Part shown: one piece after another, positions 27,916 to 35,311 of the stretch
Position numbering within the stretch: position 1 is the stretch's first letter
Layout: every line of letters starts with the position of its first letter
Notes under the pieces: generated by a model
The model's input: only the letters and a program-made list of their open reading frames with translations
The model's database searches: none
What the model was told of the DNA's origin: nothing
Source: Heterotrichella gracilis
Lineage: Eukaryota > Sar > Xanthophyceae > Tribonematales > Xanthonemataceae
DNA length: 64,000 bases
Direction: 5' to 3'
Assembly: GCA_032358255.1 (NCBI GenBank)
Contig: JAULBX010006664.1
Location: 309,713 to 373,712 of the forward strand
Translations under genes and position numbers: made by a program

Positions 27916-28536
27916 TTATTTTAAAGCGGGCTTATTTGAAAGCGGTTTCAATTTATAAACTATACCAACTGAATGGTGTAGATAATTAGATCTGAAATTA
28001 CCCTTTAAAGCAAACTTCCCTACACTTTGTAAACTTAGACCAAAACCTTTATAGATCCAGAAGTTCATGCCTAATCCTAAATTGTTAGTACCTACAGCTT
28101 TGCTAACCAACCCAGAACGATAAGTAAGACCATAACCAGCCGTTAAAAATGGATCAAAAAAACTTTGATGAAGGAACAATGTTTCAAAATGATATCTCAG
28201 ATTAAGGTCGCCGGAGAAAAAAGTGCTGCTTTTTAACTGAAGATTATTATCCACAACTGTATTTGCTTTATATCCTGCATATGCAAGTTCAGTTTGAAGA
28301 CTCCAGCCTTTTTTAAGATATGCTTCTGCTGTAATTCTACTTGGAAATGGTGTAAGTTGCCAATTCTTGGTATCAAACTTAAACTGGTACTCTTTGCCAT
28401 TATCAATAATGATGTGTTCGCTTAATCCAAAAACTAAAGTTGTATTCTTTATTCTTTGCGCAATAGTTTGTGCCGAAGTTGTATGAACTGTAGCTAAAGT
28501 TAAGAGAGAAAGAGATATTGATTTTAATGCCTTCAT
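27916..28536 (-). CDS. Outer-membrane beta-barrel protein, paralogue 1
   Basis: 206 residues with a Sec signal peptide ending TVHTTSAQ (~residue 22). The mature part alternates hydrophobic residues in strand-length runs (WQLTPFPSRITAEAYLKKGW, LQTELAYAGY, LNLRYHFETLF, FLTAGYGLTYRS, GLGMNFWIYK), as in an OmpA-like or OmpW-like eight-strand porin. The same blocks recur in the neighbour at 28562-29239. The function is unknown; the barrel would lie in the outer membrane. It is 25 bases downstream of its paralogue and probably shares its transcript. Confidence 0.75.
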   Translation of the reverse strand: MKALKSISLSLLTLATVHTTSAQTIAQRIKNTTLVFGLSEHIIIDNGKEYQFKFDTKNWQLTPFPSRITAEAYLKKGWSLQTELAYAGYKANTVVDNNLQLKSSTFFSGDLNLRYHFETLFLHQSFFDPFLTAGYGLTYRSGLVSKAVGTNNLGLGMNFWIYKGFGLSLQSVGKFALKGNFRSNYLHHSVGIVYKLKPLSNKPALK

Positions 28537-28561
28537 TTTTTTATATTAATATTGAGAAAAA

Positions 28562-29239
28562 TTATTTTACTGTTTTTAAGAAGGTGTAACGTCTGCCTAA
28601 CTTACCAGGACGGTTACCCATTCCGTATTCGAAACGATAAACGATACCAACTGAATGGTGTAAATAATTAGAAGTACCTTCTACCAATGCAAATTTTGCA
28701 ACACTCTGAGCGTTAAAACCAAGATTTTGATATACCCAAATATTGAAACCTAAACCCAAATTCGCGGTCCCGGTATTGTGATTTTTAGCTATCGATCTCA
28801 TTGTATATCCATAACCACCAATTACATATGGGTCAAACCAATGGGTGTCTCCAATTAATTCGTTAAGATCATATTTTACATGTCCGTCAACTGAAAAGAA
28901 AGTATAGGTTCCGGTTATTTCTGAATTTTGTATTGTTTTACCTGATTTGTATTGAGTAAAAGCAAATTCTGTTTGAAAGCTCCAGCCTTTTTGGAAGTAA
29001 CCATCTATTGCCAAGCGAGTTGGGTAAGGTAAAAAATTCCACGATTTAGCTACGTTAAATAAATTATTAAATGGCTGACCATCGTCATCAACAACGTGTC
29101 CGCCCAAATTAAAAGTGAAGGGGGTTTTTTTGAAAAAACGGGTTATAGGAGATACCTTTTTTCCTCCGCCTTGCGCACTGACAGTAGTTGTTAGTGATAA
29201 TAAGAATAAACAAAGTAACGCTGTTCTAAAAAATTTCAT
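28562..29239 (-). CDS. Outer-membrane beta-barrel protein, paralogue 2
   Basis: 225 residues with a signal peptide ending TTVSAQ (~residue 23). Strand-like runs match those of the neighbour: NFLPYPTRLAIDGYFQKGW against NWQLTPFPSRITAEAYLKKGW-type order, then FQTEFAFTQYKSG, VKYDLNEL, VIGGYGYTMRS and LGLGFNIWVYQNLGFNAQSV. The C-terminus SNYLHHSVGIVYRFEYG mirrors YLHHSVGIVYKLKPL in paralogue 1. Tandem duplication is clear. No substrate or ligand can be read. It is first in a two-gene leftward unit. Confidence 0.75.
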   Translation of the reverse strand: MKFFRTALLCLFLLSLTTTVSAQGGGKKVSPITRFFKKTPFTFNLGGHVVDDDGQPFNNLFNVAKSWNFLPYPTRLAIDGYFQKGWSFQTEFAFTQYKSGKTIQNSEITGTYTFFSVDGHVKYDLNELIGDTHWFDPYVIGGYGYTMRSIAKNHNTGTANLGLGFNIWVYQNLGFNAQSVAKFALVEGTSNYLHHSVGIVYRFEYGMGNRPGKLGRRYTFLKTVK

Positions 29240-29452
29240 AATCTTAAATATTTAAAAATAAATTAAAAGGGGAAACTTTCCCTTTTTAATTTTATTAACA
29301 TGCAATGATACAAAATTTTTTTAGATTAACAATAGAAACATTTGTTTTTAATTATTTGATTATCAATGTTTTAATCAAAAAATTAAAAATTTAAGAAATG
29401 AAGTGTTTTTGGGTATAATTTCCACCAAAAAGTAGTCAAAGCTATAACTAAT

Positions 29453-29481
29453 AAAAAAAGCAGAGAAAAATTCTCTGCTTT
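29453..29481 (-). terminator. Terminator of the host tRNA gene used for integration
   Basis: An 11-bp perfect stem (29457-29467 with 29471-29481, core GCAGAGAA/TTCTCTGC) with a 3-base loop. On the minus strand it runs into seven T. It directly follows the tRNA-like 3' end read on that strand, as a tRNA terminator would. Confidence 0.8.
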
Positions 29482-29505
29482 AGTACCCGGGACGGGGATA
29501 ACCCC
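29482..29505 (-). other. Candidate prophage attachment site (tRNA 3'-end remnant)
   Basis: On the minus strand this reads ...ATCCCCGTCCCGGGTACT: a T-stem 3' strand, an acceptor 3' strand and discriminator with no CCA, then a terminator. No tRNA 5' half lies upstream, so it is a remnant of the kind left when a phage integrates into a tRNA 3' end. The integrase gene starts 128 bases away. The ending resembles Bacteroidota tRNA-Leu as I recall it (unverified). The intact tRNA should stand on the minus strand at the far prophage end, beyond base 64000. Confidence 0.6.
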
Positions 29506-29632
29506 AACAATTTTTTAATCTTATTAATATCAGTTAGTTACTTATTATTTCTGGCCTACATCAATTTTATATAATGTAACCTAATGTATTAAAATGTATT
29601 TTTATGTATAATTGCCGTCACAAAATCGTCAC

Positions 29633-30835
29633 ATGAAAATTACACCTATTCTTGGCATAAATGGCTACAAATCCAGAGATGGAACATACCCCATTTACAT
29701 CAAGGTAAATATAGGAAATAAACGTAAACTGATTCCGGTTGAAGCAAAAATAAAAAAGGACCAGTGGGATGAAAAAGCCGGCCGTGTTAAAATGGACATG
29801 CATACCAATGCTCAAACCATCAACCTCAAAATAATAGAACTTACCAGCTCACTTGAAAAGAACCATTTAAAGGGGGAGGGAGTTGAGCCCGGAAATAAAG
29901 ATGATTTTTACTGGTGGTTCGATCAGCGCTTAAACTATACAAAGGAAAAGCACGGCACCTTTAATTACAAAAAACTAAAAAGCATCAAGAATAAACTTCA
30001 GGCCTTTGCACCGGTCCTGCCAATTAAAGCTTTTGATTACGAATTTATTTTAAGGTACGATACTCATTTAAAAAGTATTGGCAATTCGGCCAACACCATA
30101 GCCGATAATATGATGCGCTTAGGAATTGTAGTTGAAATGATCATCGGATCCGGAAAGCTAGAAGCTCACAAAAATCCTTTTAAAAAGTATGTGGCCCAGA
30201 CAACCAGGGTTAAAAAGAACCGCGTGAAAATGGATGTGATCGATCTATTGCAAACGACAGACTTCAGTGCTGATGAAGCAAAGGAACTGGCCGTTAATAT
30301 GTACCTGTATAGCTTCTTTAATGCCGGCATTCGTTTTGGAGATCTCTGCAGGATCAAAAAAGAAAATATTATAGAAGGCAAATTGAAGTACATAATGCAC
30401 AAGACCACAAAGGAGCGCCTTATAAAGCAGATGGCGCCAGCGCTCCGGATCATCGACCGATATCAGAACAATGAAGAATATATTTTTGATACACGCGTTA
30501 ACTGGGCCGATATAAAGAAAGGTATGTCTGCTGAACAGGTCCGCTTGGAAATAAAGAAGGAAGATGAAAGTATTAACGCGCGCAATACGTTCTACAATAA
30601 AAAGCTAAAGGAGGTCTGTGATGAATTTGAACTTCCAAAAATAACATTCCATACTGCCCGGCACAGCTTCACCGATTATGTAAAGCAAAAGAAATTTAAG
30701 GACAAAGATTTTGATGTACACCTTTTAAAGGATCTTCTCGGACATAGCAAAGTAACCACGACTGAAATTTACCTGCAGGATTTTTACGAAGAAGAAAGTG
30801 ATCAGGCGATGGAAGATCTATTTGGCAAACCTTAA
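29633..30835 (+). CDS. int: Tyrosine-type site-specific integrase
   Basis: 400 residues from ATG 29633; a TTG at 29612 is in frame but adds only 7 residues. An Arm-type DNA-binding domain (~1-90), a SAM-like core-binding domain (~95-200) and the catalytic domain follow in order. The active site is complete: R234 (AGIRFGDLC), H340 and R343 (FHTARHSF), H371 (LLGHSK) and Y380 (EIYLQDF). It recombines attP with attB and sits beside the candidate attachment site. Its stop overlaps the stop of the convergent spanin-like gene by two bases. Confidence 0.92.
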   Translation: MKITPILGINGYKSRDGTYPIYIKVNIGNKRKLIPVEAKIKKDQWDEKAGRVKMDMHTNAQTINLKIIELTSSLEKNHLKGEGVEPGNKDDFYWWFDQRLNYTKEKHGTFNYKKLKSIKNKLQAFAPVLPIKAFDYEFILRYDTHLKSIGNSANTIADNMMRLGIVVEMIIGSGKLEAHKNPFKKYVAQTTRVKKNRVKMDVIDLLQTTDFSADEAKELAVNMYLYSFFNAGIRFGDLCRIKKENIIEGKLKYIMHKTTKERLIKQMAPALRIIDRYQNNEEYIFDTRVNWADIKKGMSAEQVRLEIKKEDESINARNTFYNKKLKEVCDEFELPKITFHTARHSFTDYVKQKKFKDKDFDVHLLKDLLGHSKVTTTEIYLQDFYEEESDQAMEDLFGKP

Positions 30836-31329
30836 AATAAAACTTTGCGGAATTTCCAAATTGGAATTAAAAGCAACAATAACAACCACCAAAGATAATT
30901 GAAATTAAAACCGCCTGTTACTTCTTTGTGAAGGTCCTTTGTTTGGGTTAGAGTTTCGGATTTTATTTTTGTATTAGATTCTATACGCTCGGTTGTAAGC
31001 TTCTTTTTTTCAATATGGATGGATTGCACCTTCTTAACTGATTTAGCGTGTGTAACGCCATGCTTATCCTTTGTAACGGTTAAAATTAAAGTTTCATCTT
31101 CCAAGATAATAGGGTCGGTTTCTAAATTTTCAGAACTGCCAATTAAAGAATCTTTATTAATTACTACTGTAGTATCAATTGTTTCGCTTACAGATCTAAC
31201 TATTTCCGTTTTGGAAACGGTTGAAGTTTCCGTTTCAACTTTAGATTTTTTTAAATCCTTAGTGGTATTACAAGATGTTAATGCAATTATTGCAATTAAG
31301 GTAAGTGTTTTTAATAGTGTCTTTTTCAT
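30832..31329 (-). CDS. Putative u-spanin: lipoprotein with C-terminal membrane helix
   Basis: 165 residues. The N-terminus is a lipoprotein signal with lipobox ALTSC (C20). The C-terminus has a hydrophobic helix (YLWWLLLLLLIPIW) and a basic end (KFRKVLF). The ~120 residues between are charged, with many Ser/Thr/Lys/Glu and no other helix. Lipid anchor in the outer membrane plus C-terminal helix in the inner membrane is the layout of unimolecular spanins such as T1 gp11, which fuse the two membranes at the last step of lysis. It is the last late gene on the leftward transcript. Sequence families were not recognised. Confidence 0.6.
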   Translation of the reverse strand: MKKTLLKTLTLIAIIALTSCNTTKDLKKSKVETETSTVSKTEIVRSVSETIDTTVVINKDSLIGSSENLETDPIILEDETLILTVTKDKHGVTHAKSVKKVQSIHIEKKKLTTERIESNTKIKSETLTQTKDLHKEVTGGFNFNYLWWLLLLLLIPIWKFRKVLF

Positions 31330-31330
31330 A

Positions 31331-32161
31331 TTAGTTTGTGTTAATTGTTTGCCATTGTGAATTGTGATAAATTTTTAAATCAGGCTTTACCCAAGTGGTC
31401 CCATTATAATATTTTAAAATCGCTACTTCCCAGCTCGATCCATTCCATCGCTTCAAGTTGTATAAACTCACTTGTTCAAGTGTCGGTTCAAAAAGAATGT
31501 TGCCTGAAGAAATAAAGCCATCTATTAAAGTAGTGTCGCCTGCTTCTATACTAGGAGAATAAACCTGATTTAAACTTTGTAATAGTTGAGGCGCAATGTA
31601 AACTTGCCCTGGGATAATCTCCATTGCAAACAAGCCACCCGTAGGACTTATAAAAGCGACTTGTAAATTAACGCCTTGTGGTTGGACAGTAGGATTTAAA
31701 ACACTATTACTATTACTGATAAGCGGCGCCTGAATAGCAACTGATCCCGCGCTTAATACGGGTGCTTGAGCGATCGAAGTTGAAGTTATTAAAGGTAATT
31801 GAACCGATATACTTTGAACCGAAATGGCCGGCGCAAAAACTGAACTTGTATTTGTCAATTTAGGCAAAACAACCGCAATTGGCTGCACGGATACATACGG
31901 GGCAAACAATTGATATGTAGATGCTATTAATGGCAGCTGTGCTGATACAGCTTGAACCGATATGCTTGGAGCAAAAACAGAACTCGAATTTGATAATAAA
32001 GGAATGTCGGTTATTATATCCTGCGGTAGTATGGCAGGTTCATATAATGTGTTTAAGTTGCTTAATAACGGTGCATCTAAAATTATCGTAGATATGTTTT
32101 CCCTTAACGTTAAGTCATTAGGAGTCGCATTTGGCGAATATAAATACACTTCATTTGCCAT
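31331..32161 (-). CDS. Tail-fibre-like protein of nine 23-residue repeats
   Basis: 276 residues. From residue 26 to 232 the protein is nine contiguous 23-residue units with the pattern [IV]xxxLPLIxxTxxLFAPxISVQx; clear copies begin IITDIPLL, VSAQLPLI, IAVVLPKL and ISVQLPLI. Such regular beta repeats suggest a solenoid or trimeric fibre shaft. The C-terminal 44 residues have two W/Y-N-G-x-x-W motifs (WNGSSW, YNGTTW), also found at the end of the protein at 35710-36657. It follows other fibre genes by a few bases. A host-binding role is inferred. Confidence 0.6.
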   Translation of the reverse strand: MANEVYLYSPNATPNDLTLRENISTIILDAPLLSNLNTLYEPAILPQDIITDIPLLSNSSSVFAPSISVQAVSAQLPLIASTYQLFAPYVSVQPIAVVLPKLTNTSSVFAPAISVQSISVQLPLITSTSIAQAPVLSAGSVAIQAPLISNSNSVLNPTVQPQGVNLQVAFISPTGGLFAMEIIPGQVYIAPQLLQSLNQVYSPSIEAGDTTLIDGFISSGNILFEPTLEQVSLYNLKRWNGSSWEVAILKYYNGTTWVKPDLKIYHNSQWQTINTN

Positions 32162-32164
32162 GAA

Positions 32165-32731
32165 TTAAGTCAATACACCTGTTAAAGTGTTTACTGTCAT
32201 TCCTAGAACAGATCCGTTTTCACCAGTTACCCTGTAAGTTAGCCCTTTACTTACAAAAAAAGAGTAGTTGCCAGATGCGTCCGAAATAACATTTCCCATA
32301 TGTTCGTATGTAATAGTGCCGCTATTTCTATCGACACGAAATAAACACATAGTGCAAAATCCTAAAGGTGAATTGCTGCTATCTTTACTTACACCAATAA
32401 TTTCAAAAACCTCAGTTGGCATGACTTTTAAAGCATGAACCACCGAAGGTTTCACCGAAGGTTTCACCGAAGGTTTCACCGAAGGTTTCACCGAAGGTTT
32501 CAGTGTATCCATGGCCATTGGCGGCGAACTATATCGACCAAAGTTAATAGCGGCTGGCCTATTCATATTATTCCACGGAAGACTTGGCTTTATTCCGGCA
32601 TGACGCATTGAGCCTACACCAATACCTCTTCCCCCAGTCCATCTTGGACGTTGTTGTAACATGACCGATTGAAACAGTTTTGCTGCAATCGGCCATATTA
32701 TCATACCTCTTCCTTGTGAATCTGCGAGCAT
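32165..32731 (-). CDS. Virion protein with KPSV tandem linker
   Basis: 188 residues. A ~80-residue N-terminal region rich in Gly/Arg/Pro is joined by five KPSV repeats (~79-98) to a ~90-residue domain ending ISDASGNYSFFVSKGLTYRV, which looks like a carboxypeptidase-regulatory or transthyretin-like beta sandwich. It probably belongs to the tail tip or fibre. The ATG follows the upstream stop directly (TAAATG). The linker is coded by an exact 12-base repeat, so its length could change by slippage without breaking the frame. Confidence 0.55.
   Translation of the reverse strand: MLADSQGRGMIIWPIAAKLFQSVMLQQRPRWTGGRGIGVGSMRHAGIKPSLPWNNMNRPAAINFGRYSSPPMAMDTLKPSVKPSVKPSVKPSVKPSVVHALKVMPTEVFEIIGVSKDSSNSPLGFCTMCLFRVDRNSGTITYEHMGNVISDASGNYSFFVSKGLTYRVTGENGSVLGMTVNTLTGVLT
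32441..32500 (-). repeat. Five exact 12-base tandem repeats inside a virion gene
   Basis: Units at 32441-32452, 32453-32464, 32465-32476, 32477-32488 and 32489-32500 are all CACCGAAGGTTT on the plus strand. Read on the minus strand they code KPSV. Complete nucleotide identity, including third bases, points to recent expansion. Confidence 0.95.
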
Positions 32732-33289
32732 TTAATTCAACGATTCAACAGTCATTGATTGAACTTGTGCTGTACCTGCGGTACCTGACTGTAGAGCTTG
32801 AACAGATACAATGTTTGCAGCTGTTAAGTCTAAAGAAGCAGAAGCCGCAGCACCAGCAGTAGGAATCAATATTGGATTCAATGTAGCTGCAATGATTGCA
32901 GGATCAGCAACTGCCCAACCTGTCGCTTGTAACGTACCAGCTGTTCCGGTAGTTAAACAACGGATTGTAAACTCAGCATAAATACATTTTGTAACCGAAG
33001 CTGTAAGAGCTACTGGAGTACCAGCTGTACAGATTAATGTACCATTCGCGTCTGCACCTGTTCCCCAATGAAGGTTAAATGAAAAATTACCCGGTGTAGC
33101 ACCAAGAACAACCTTTATCCACAATGAAATCTTAATTGCCTTACCTGGGCGATTAAAGTATTGACCACCCAAGACTGGAAATGCGGCAGCAGGATATAAA
33201 GCCTTTGCTGTTGCAGCCATTGTTATTGCTGGTAAATCTGTTACTAGGTGGGGTTCTCTGAGGTCTGTGTAAAATAGTCCGTCTGCCAT
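32732..33289 (-). CDS. Virion structural protein, jelly-roll type
   Basis: 185 residues. The blocks AIKISLWIKVVLGATPGNF, FNLHWGTGADANGT and a C-terminal LDLTAANIVSVQALQSG are those of a phage structural protein found in tail or capsid-fibre gene runs of many phages. The pattern suggests a beta-sandwich carbohydrate-binding-like fold. No signal peptide. It lies directly before the KPSV-linker protein with no gap, and 23 bases after the gene at 33313. Exact position in the virion cannot be told. Confidence 0.55.
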   Translation of the reverse strand: MADGLFYTDLREPHLVTDLPAITMAATAKALYPAAAFPVLGGQYFNRPGKAIKISLWIKVVLGATPGNFSFNLHWGTGADANGTLICTAGTPVALTASVTKCIYAEFTIRCLTTGTAGTLQATGWAVADPAIIAATLNPILIPTAGAAASASLDLTAANIVSVQALQSGTAGTAQVQSMTVESLN

Positions 33290-33312
33290 TTTGTTTTGTT
33301 TTTAGTTATTAA

Positions 33313-33720
33313 TTATAATTGAAAAATACCTGATGCATTCCATTGAATATTAATGTTTCCTGTGTTTGGTAAAACAGGTAAGCCCGTTACGCCTGTATCA
33401 AAAAAAGCAATCAATCTGGAAGTTGCTGCAACACCAGTGTCGATGAATAAGATCAATGCTTCTGACTGATCTCCTGATGCACTTGTAAATACTGCGTCAT
33501 CAGCATCAAATAAACCATCTGTAAAGGTTTTGGTTGTTAAGTTGCCAGATAGTGCCACTATACCGGCTCCTGCGATATCACTTAAGAACTCGTCAGTTGC
33601 ATTGTAAACATCATCAGCTGTATCTAGTAATAAAACTTTTATATTTCCAGAAGAAAGGTTACTATTCGCAGATTGCTGCAAAAGCGCTTGTTTAAATTTT
33701 GGGTAAATTACGTTTGCCAT
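33313..33720 (-). CDS. Conserved phage virion protein
   Basis: 135 residues. The start YPKFKQALLQQ, then KVLLLDTADDVYNATDEFLS, FDADDAVFTSASGDQSEALI and a terminal NIQWNASGIFQL match a small structural protein I recognise from many unrelated tailed phages, usually beside the fibre genes. Its place in the particle is not established in what I know. It is leftward and co-directional with all late genes. Confidence 0.6.
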   Translation of the reverse strand: MANVIYPKFKQALLQQSANSNLSSGNIKVLLLDTADDVYNATDEFLSDIAGAGIVALSGNLTTKTFTDGLFDADDAVFTSASGDQSEALILFIDTGVAATSRLIAFFDTGVTGLPVLPNTGNINIQWNASGIFQL

Positions 33721-33730
33721 TTTTATTTAA

Positions 33731-33910
33731 TTAAGGTGTTTGTATCCATAGTTTATTTAGTGCTGGGTTCACGGGCGCAGTTGGTCCGAATGTAATGTCA
33801 TCAATCATGTTCACATCTGTTACAGTAATACTTACATTGATGATCTCTTCATCAACATTTGCGGAAACTATCTGATTGTTTTCAGTAATATTTACCGTGA
33901 CATTTTCCAT
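33731..33910 (-). CDS. Small phage protein, 59 residues
   Basis: ATG at 33910 overlaps the upstream stop (TAATG), a strong sign of real translation. The protein starts MENVTVNITENNQIVSANVD and ends NKLWIQTP; it is beta-rich with a short NPALNKLWI end reminiscent of the W-containing tails of phage fibre proteins. I do not recognise a family. It fills the only gap between two structural genes. Confidence 0.55.
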   Translation of the reverse strand: MENVTVNITENNQIVSANVDEEIINVSITVTDVNMIDDITFGPTAPVNPALNKLWIQTP

Positions 33911-34260
33911 TATTCTACAACTGTTACGCCACGTTTTATTAACCAGGTTCCTTCGATGTAGGTATAAATATTGCCGTCCGATAAATGTATCTCAACGTCA
34001 TACACATACTGTTTCGGAAAAAGATCAACAATCTGTTTTTTAAATTTGAATTTTCCGGCAGCAGCATCATTTATTTCTAATTTGCTATTGACAGTTGAAA
34101 ATATTGTTTTTGTTTTTGATGATGAATTTTCCTTAACGTGCATGTAAATACTAGCGCCTGTAAGATCTAAAGAAACATTATCAATGAGAACTTCAAACTG
34201 AACTCCGGGAAATGTATCTCCTGTAATATGGTCTTTAAAATTATATTTGCCCGCCGCCAT
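33910..34260 (-). CDS. Baseplate/fibre-associated protein, 116 residues
   Basis: The layout GDTFPGVQFEVLIDNVSLDL, IYMHVKENSS, a variable loop, VYDVEIHLSDGN and TYIEGTWLIKRGVTVVE is the beta-sandwich pattern of the small phage proteins related to the N-terminal domain of BppU-type baseplate upper proteins. It overlaps the holin-like gene upstream by 20 bases and the 59-residue gene downstream by one base. The structural role is inferred from pattern and position. Confidence 0.5.
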   Translation of the reverse strand: MAAGKYNFKDHITGDTFPGVQFEVLIDNVSLDLTGASIYMHVKENSSSKTKTIFSTVNSKLEINDAAAGKFKFKKQIVDLFPKQYVYDVEIHLSDGNIYTYIEGTWLIKRGVTVVE

Positions 34261-34546
34261 TATCTAATTTTTTATTTTCATCTGCAGTATCCGCTTTACC
34301 TTTAATTTTCTCATGCGAGTTAATACCTAAAGCGGAAACAATTAAAGCGAAATCTGCCGTTAACACATAAGATAAGTGTTCCCAGTTATTATTTTTAAAA
34401 GCCCATATACACCATACAATTTGAGTAGGTGTAGCCATTGCTACTAAAGCCCAAAATGCAGTTAATTTTTTGGAGCTTGCTCCTCCGGGATGATTATCTG
34501 CTGAACCAGCAAACCAGCTTACAGCTTTTAAAATGTATTGATTCAT
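34241..34546 (-). CDS. Holin-like membrane protein (two helices)
   Basis: 101 residues with two hydrophobic helices, FWALVAMATPTQIVWCIWAF (~31-50) and LSYVLTADFALIVSALGI (~58-75), and a charged C-terminal tail (KADTADENKKLDNGG). Size, topology and position directly after the endolysin gene fit a phage holin, which would make the inner-membrane lesion for lysis. The family name is not recognised. Overlap of 20 bases with the next gene. Confidence 0.55.
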   Translation of the reverse strand: MNQYILKAVSWFAGSADNHPGGASSKKLTAFWALVAMATPTQIVWCIWAFKNNNWEHLSYVLTADFALIVSALGINSHEKIKGKADTADENKKLDNGGGQI

Positions 34547-34548
34547 AT

Positions 34549-35091
34549 TTATTTACAATCTACGTGTAAGCAGTTATTATTTCTTTCTATCACCCAGCCA
34601 ACAATGCCTGGAATATCTTTTTTAGCCGATTCAATAACAGAAATTTCATTATTTAAACCATCAGCACCGCCACCAATGTCAAAAGGCTTTCCTGTTGCAT
34701 GTGCAGTTTTATTGAACATTGTACCTTTCCTGTTAACGCCTTTTGCATTAAAATAATCCATTAAAAGAATTGCATCTAAAGGTGGATTAATAATTATGCC
34801 AGAGTTCAATAAAGCGGACCAACCCATTTGCCATCTATATTCTCCATTAGGCAATTTATCCGTCACCTTTCCAGACATAGCTTCAGGATATTTAATATTT
34901 AATTTTTTGGTAGTTAAATACTGACGAATAATTCTTAGTTGATCATCAGAATCTCTAAGCCCAGAAGTAACAACAGCTTTTAAATTTGCCTTTTCAAAAT
35001 ACTTATCTAAAGCAATTATTACAGGTTCAATGGTTGATGTTAAAACCACATGTGGCAACACTATTAAATATTTATTGTCTTTTGCGCTCAT
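34549..35091 (-). CDS. Endolysin, M15-type D-Ala-D-Ala/L-Ala-D-Glu peptidase
   Basis: 180 residues. The zinc site of the M15/VanY group is visible: H131 and D138 in HATGKPFDIG, and H176 in CLHVDC. The substrate-side arginine lies in VTSGLRDSDDQL (R46). The family cuts peptide cross-links of peptidoglycan. There is no signal peptide, so a holin must release it. Membrane-protein genes lie on both sides, making a lysis cassette within the late operon. Confidence 0.8.
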   Translation of the reverse strand: MSAKDNKYLIVLPHVVLTSTIEPVIIALDKYFEKANLKAVVTSGLRDSDDQLRIIRQYLTTKKLNIKYPEAMSGKVTDKLPNGEYRWQMGWSALLNSGIIINPPLDAILLMDYFNAKGVNRKGTMFNKTAHATGKPFDIGGGADGLNNEISVIESAKKDIPGIVGWVIERNNNCLHVDCK

Positions 35092-35092
35092 A

Positions 35093-35308
35093 TTAAAAAT
35101 GTTTAATTATCCAGGCCCACACGCCAGTTAAAATTGGCATTGTAACCGCAATTCCACCAGCTACTTTGTGTTTAAAGGCTTCATCTTTTTTTTTATACTC
35201 TTCAAGTTCCTGCAAACGGGTGATCACACCTTTGTTTCCTAAAGATGGATTTCCAACAATAGCAGCATGAACTTCGTCAAGCTTTTTTCTTTCGTCAGGA
35301 GTCATCAT
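35093..35308 (-). CDS. Small membrane protein of the lysis cassette (XhlA-like)
   Basis: 71 residues. An N-terminal charged coiled-coil part (DERKKLDEVHAAIVGNP, then RLQELEEYKKKDEAFKHK) precedes a single C-terminal helix AGGIAVTMPILTGVWAWII. This is the layout of XhlA-type holin accessory proteins, which sit in the inner membrane. It stands one base before the endolysin gene. The alternative is the holin itself, with the two-helix protein as accessory. Confidence 0.55.
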   Translation of the reverse strand: MMTPDERKKLDEVHAAIVGNPSLGNKGVITRLQELEEYKKKDEAFKHKVAGGIAVTMPILTGVWAWIIKHF

Positions 35309-35311
35309 AAC

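Larger units (their letters stand above)
29240..29632. other. 393-base intergenic host/prophage junction
   Basis: This stretch has no gene. From left to right it holds a weak hairpin AAAAGGG/CCCTTTT (29265-29288), AT-rich host sequence, a strong leftward terminator (29453-29481), the tRNA 3'-end remnant taken as the attachment site (29482-29505), and ~125 bases before the integrase ATG that should contain its promoter. Confidence 0.6.

Noticed and set aside
29265-29288. Terminator or riboswitch before the outer-membrane genes
   Set aside because: AAAAGGG/CCCTTTT is a weak stem with no upstream rightward gene to end, and no conserved riboswitch core is visible in the leader.
29482-29505. Complete tRNA gene
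   Set aside because: Only the T-arm end and acceptor 3' strand are present. No D-arm or anticodon arm can be folded upstream on the minus strand.
32441-32500. Direct repeats of a mobile element or CRISPR
   Set aside because: The 12-base units are contiguous, in frame and code KPSV. No transposase or spacers are present.
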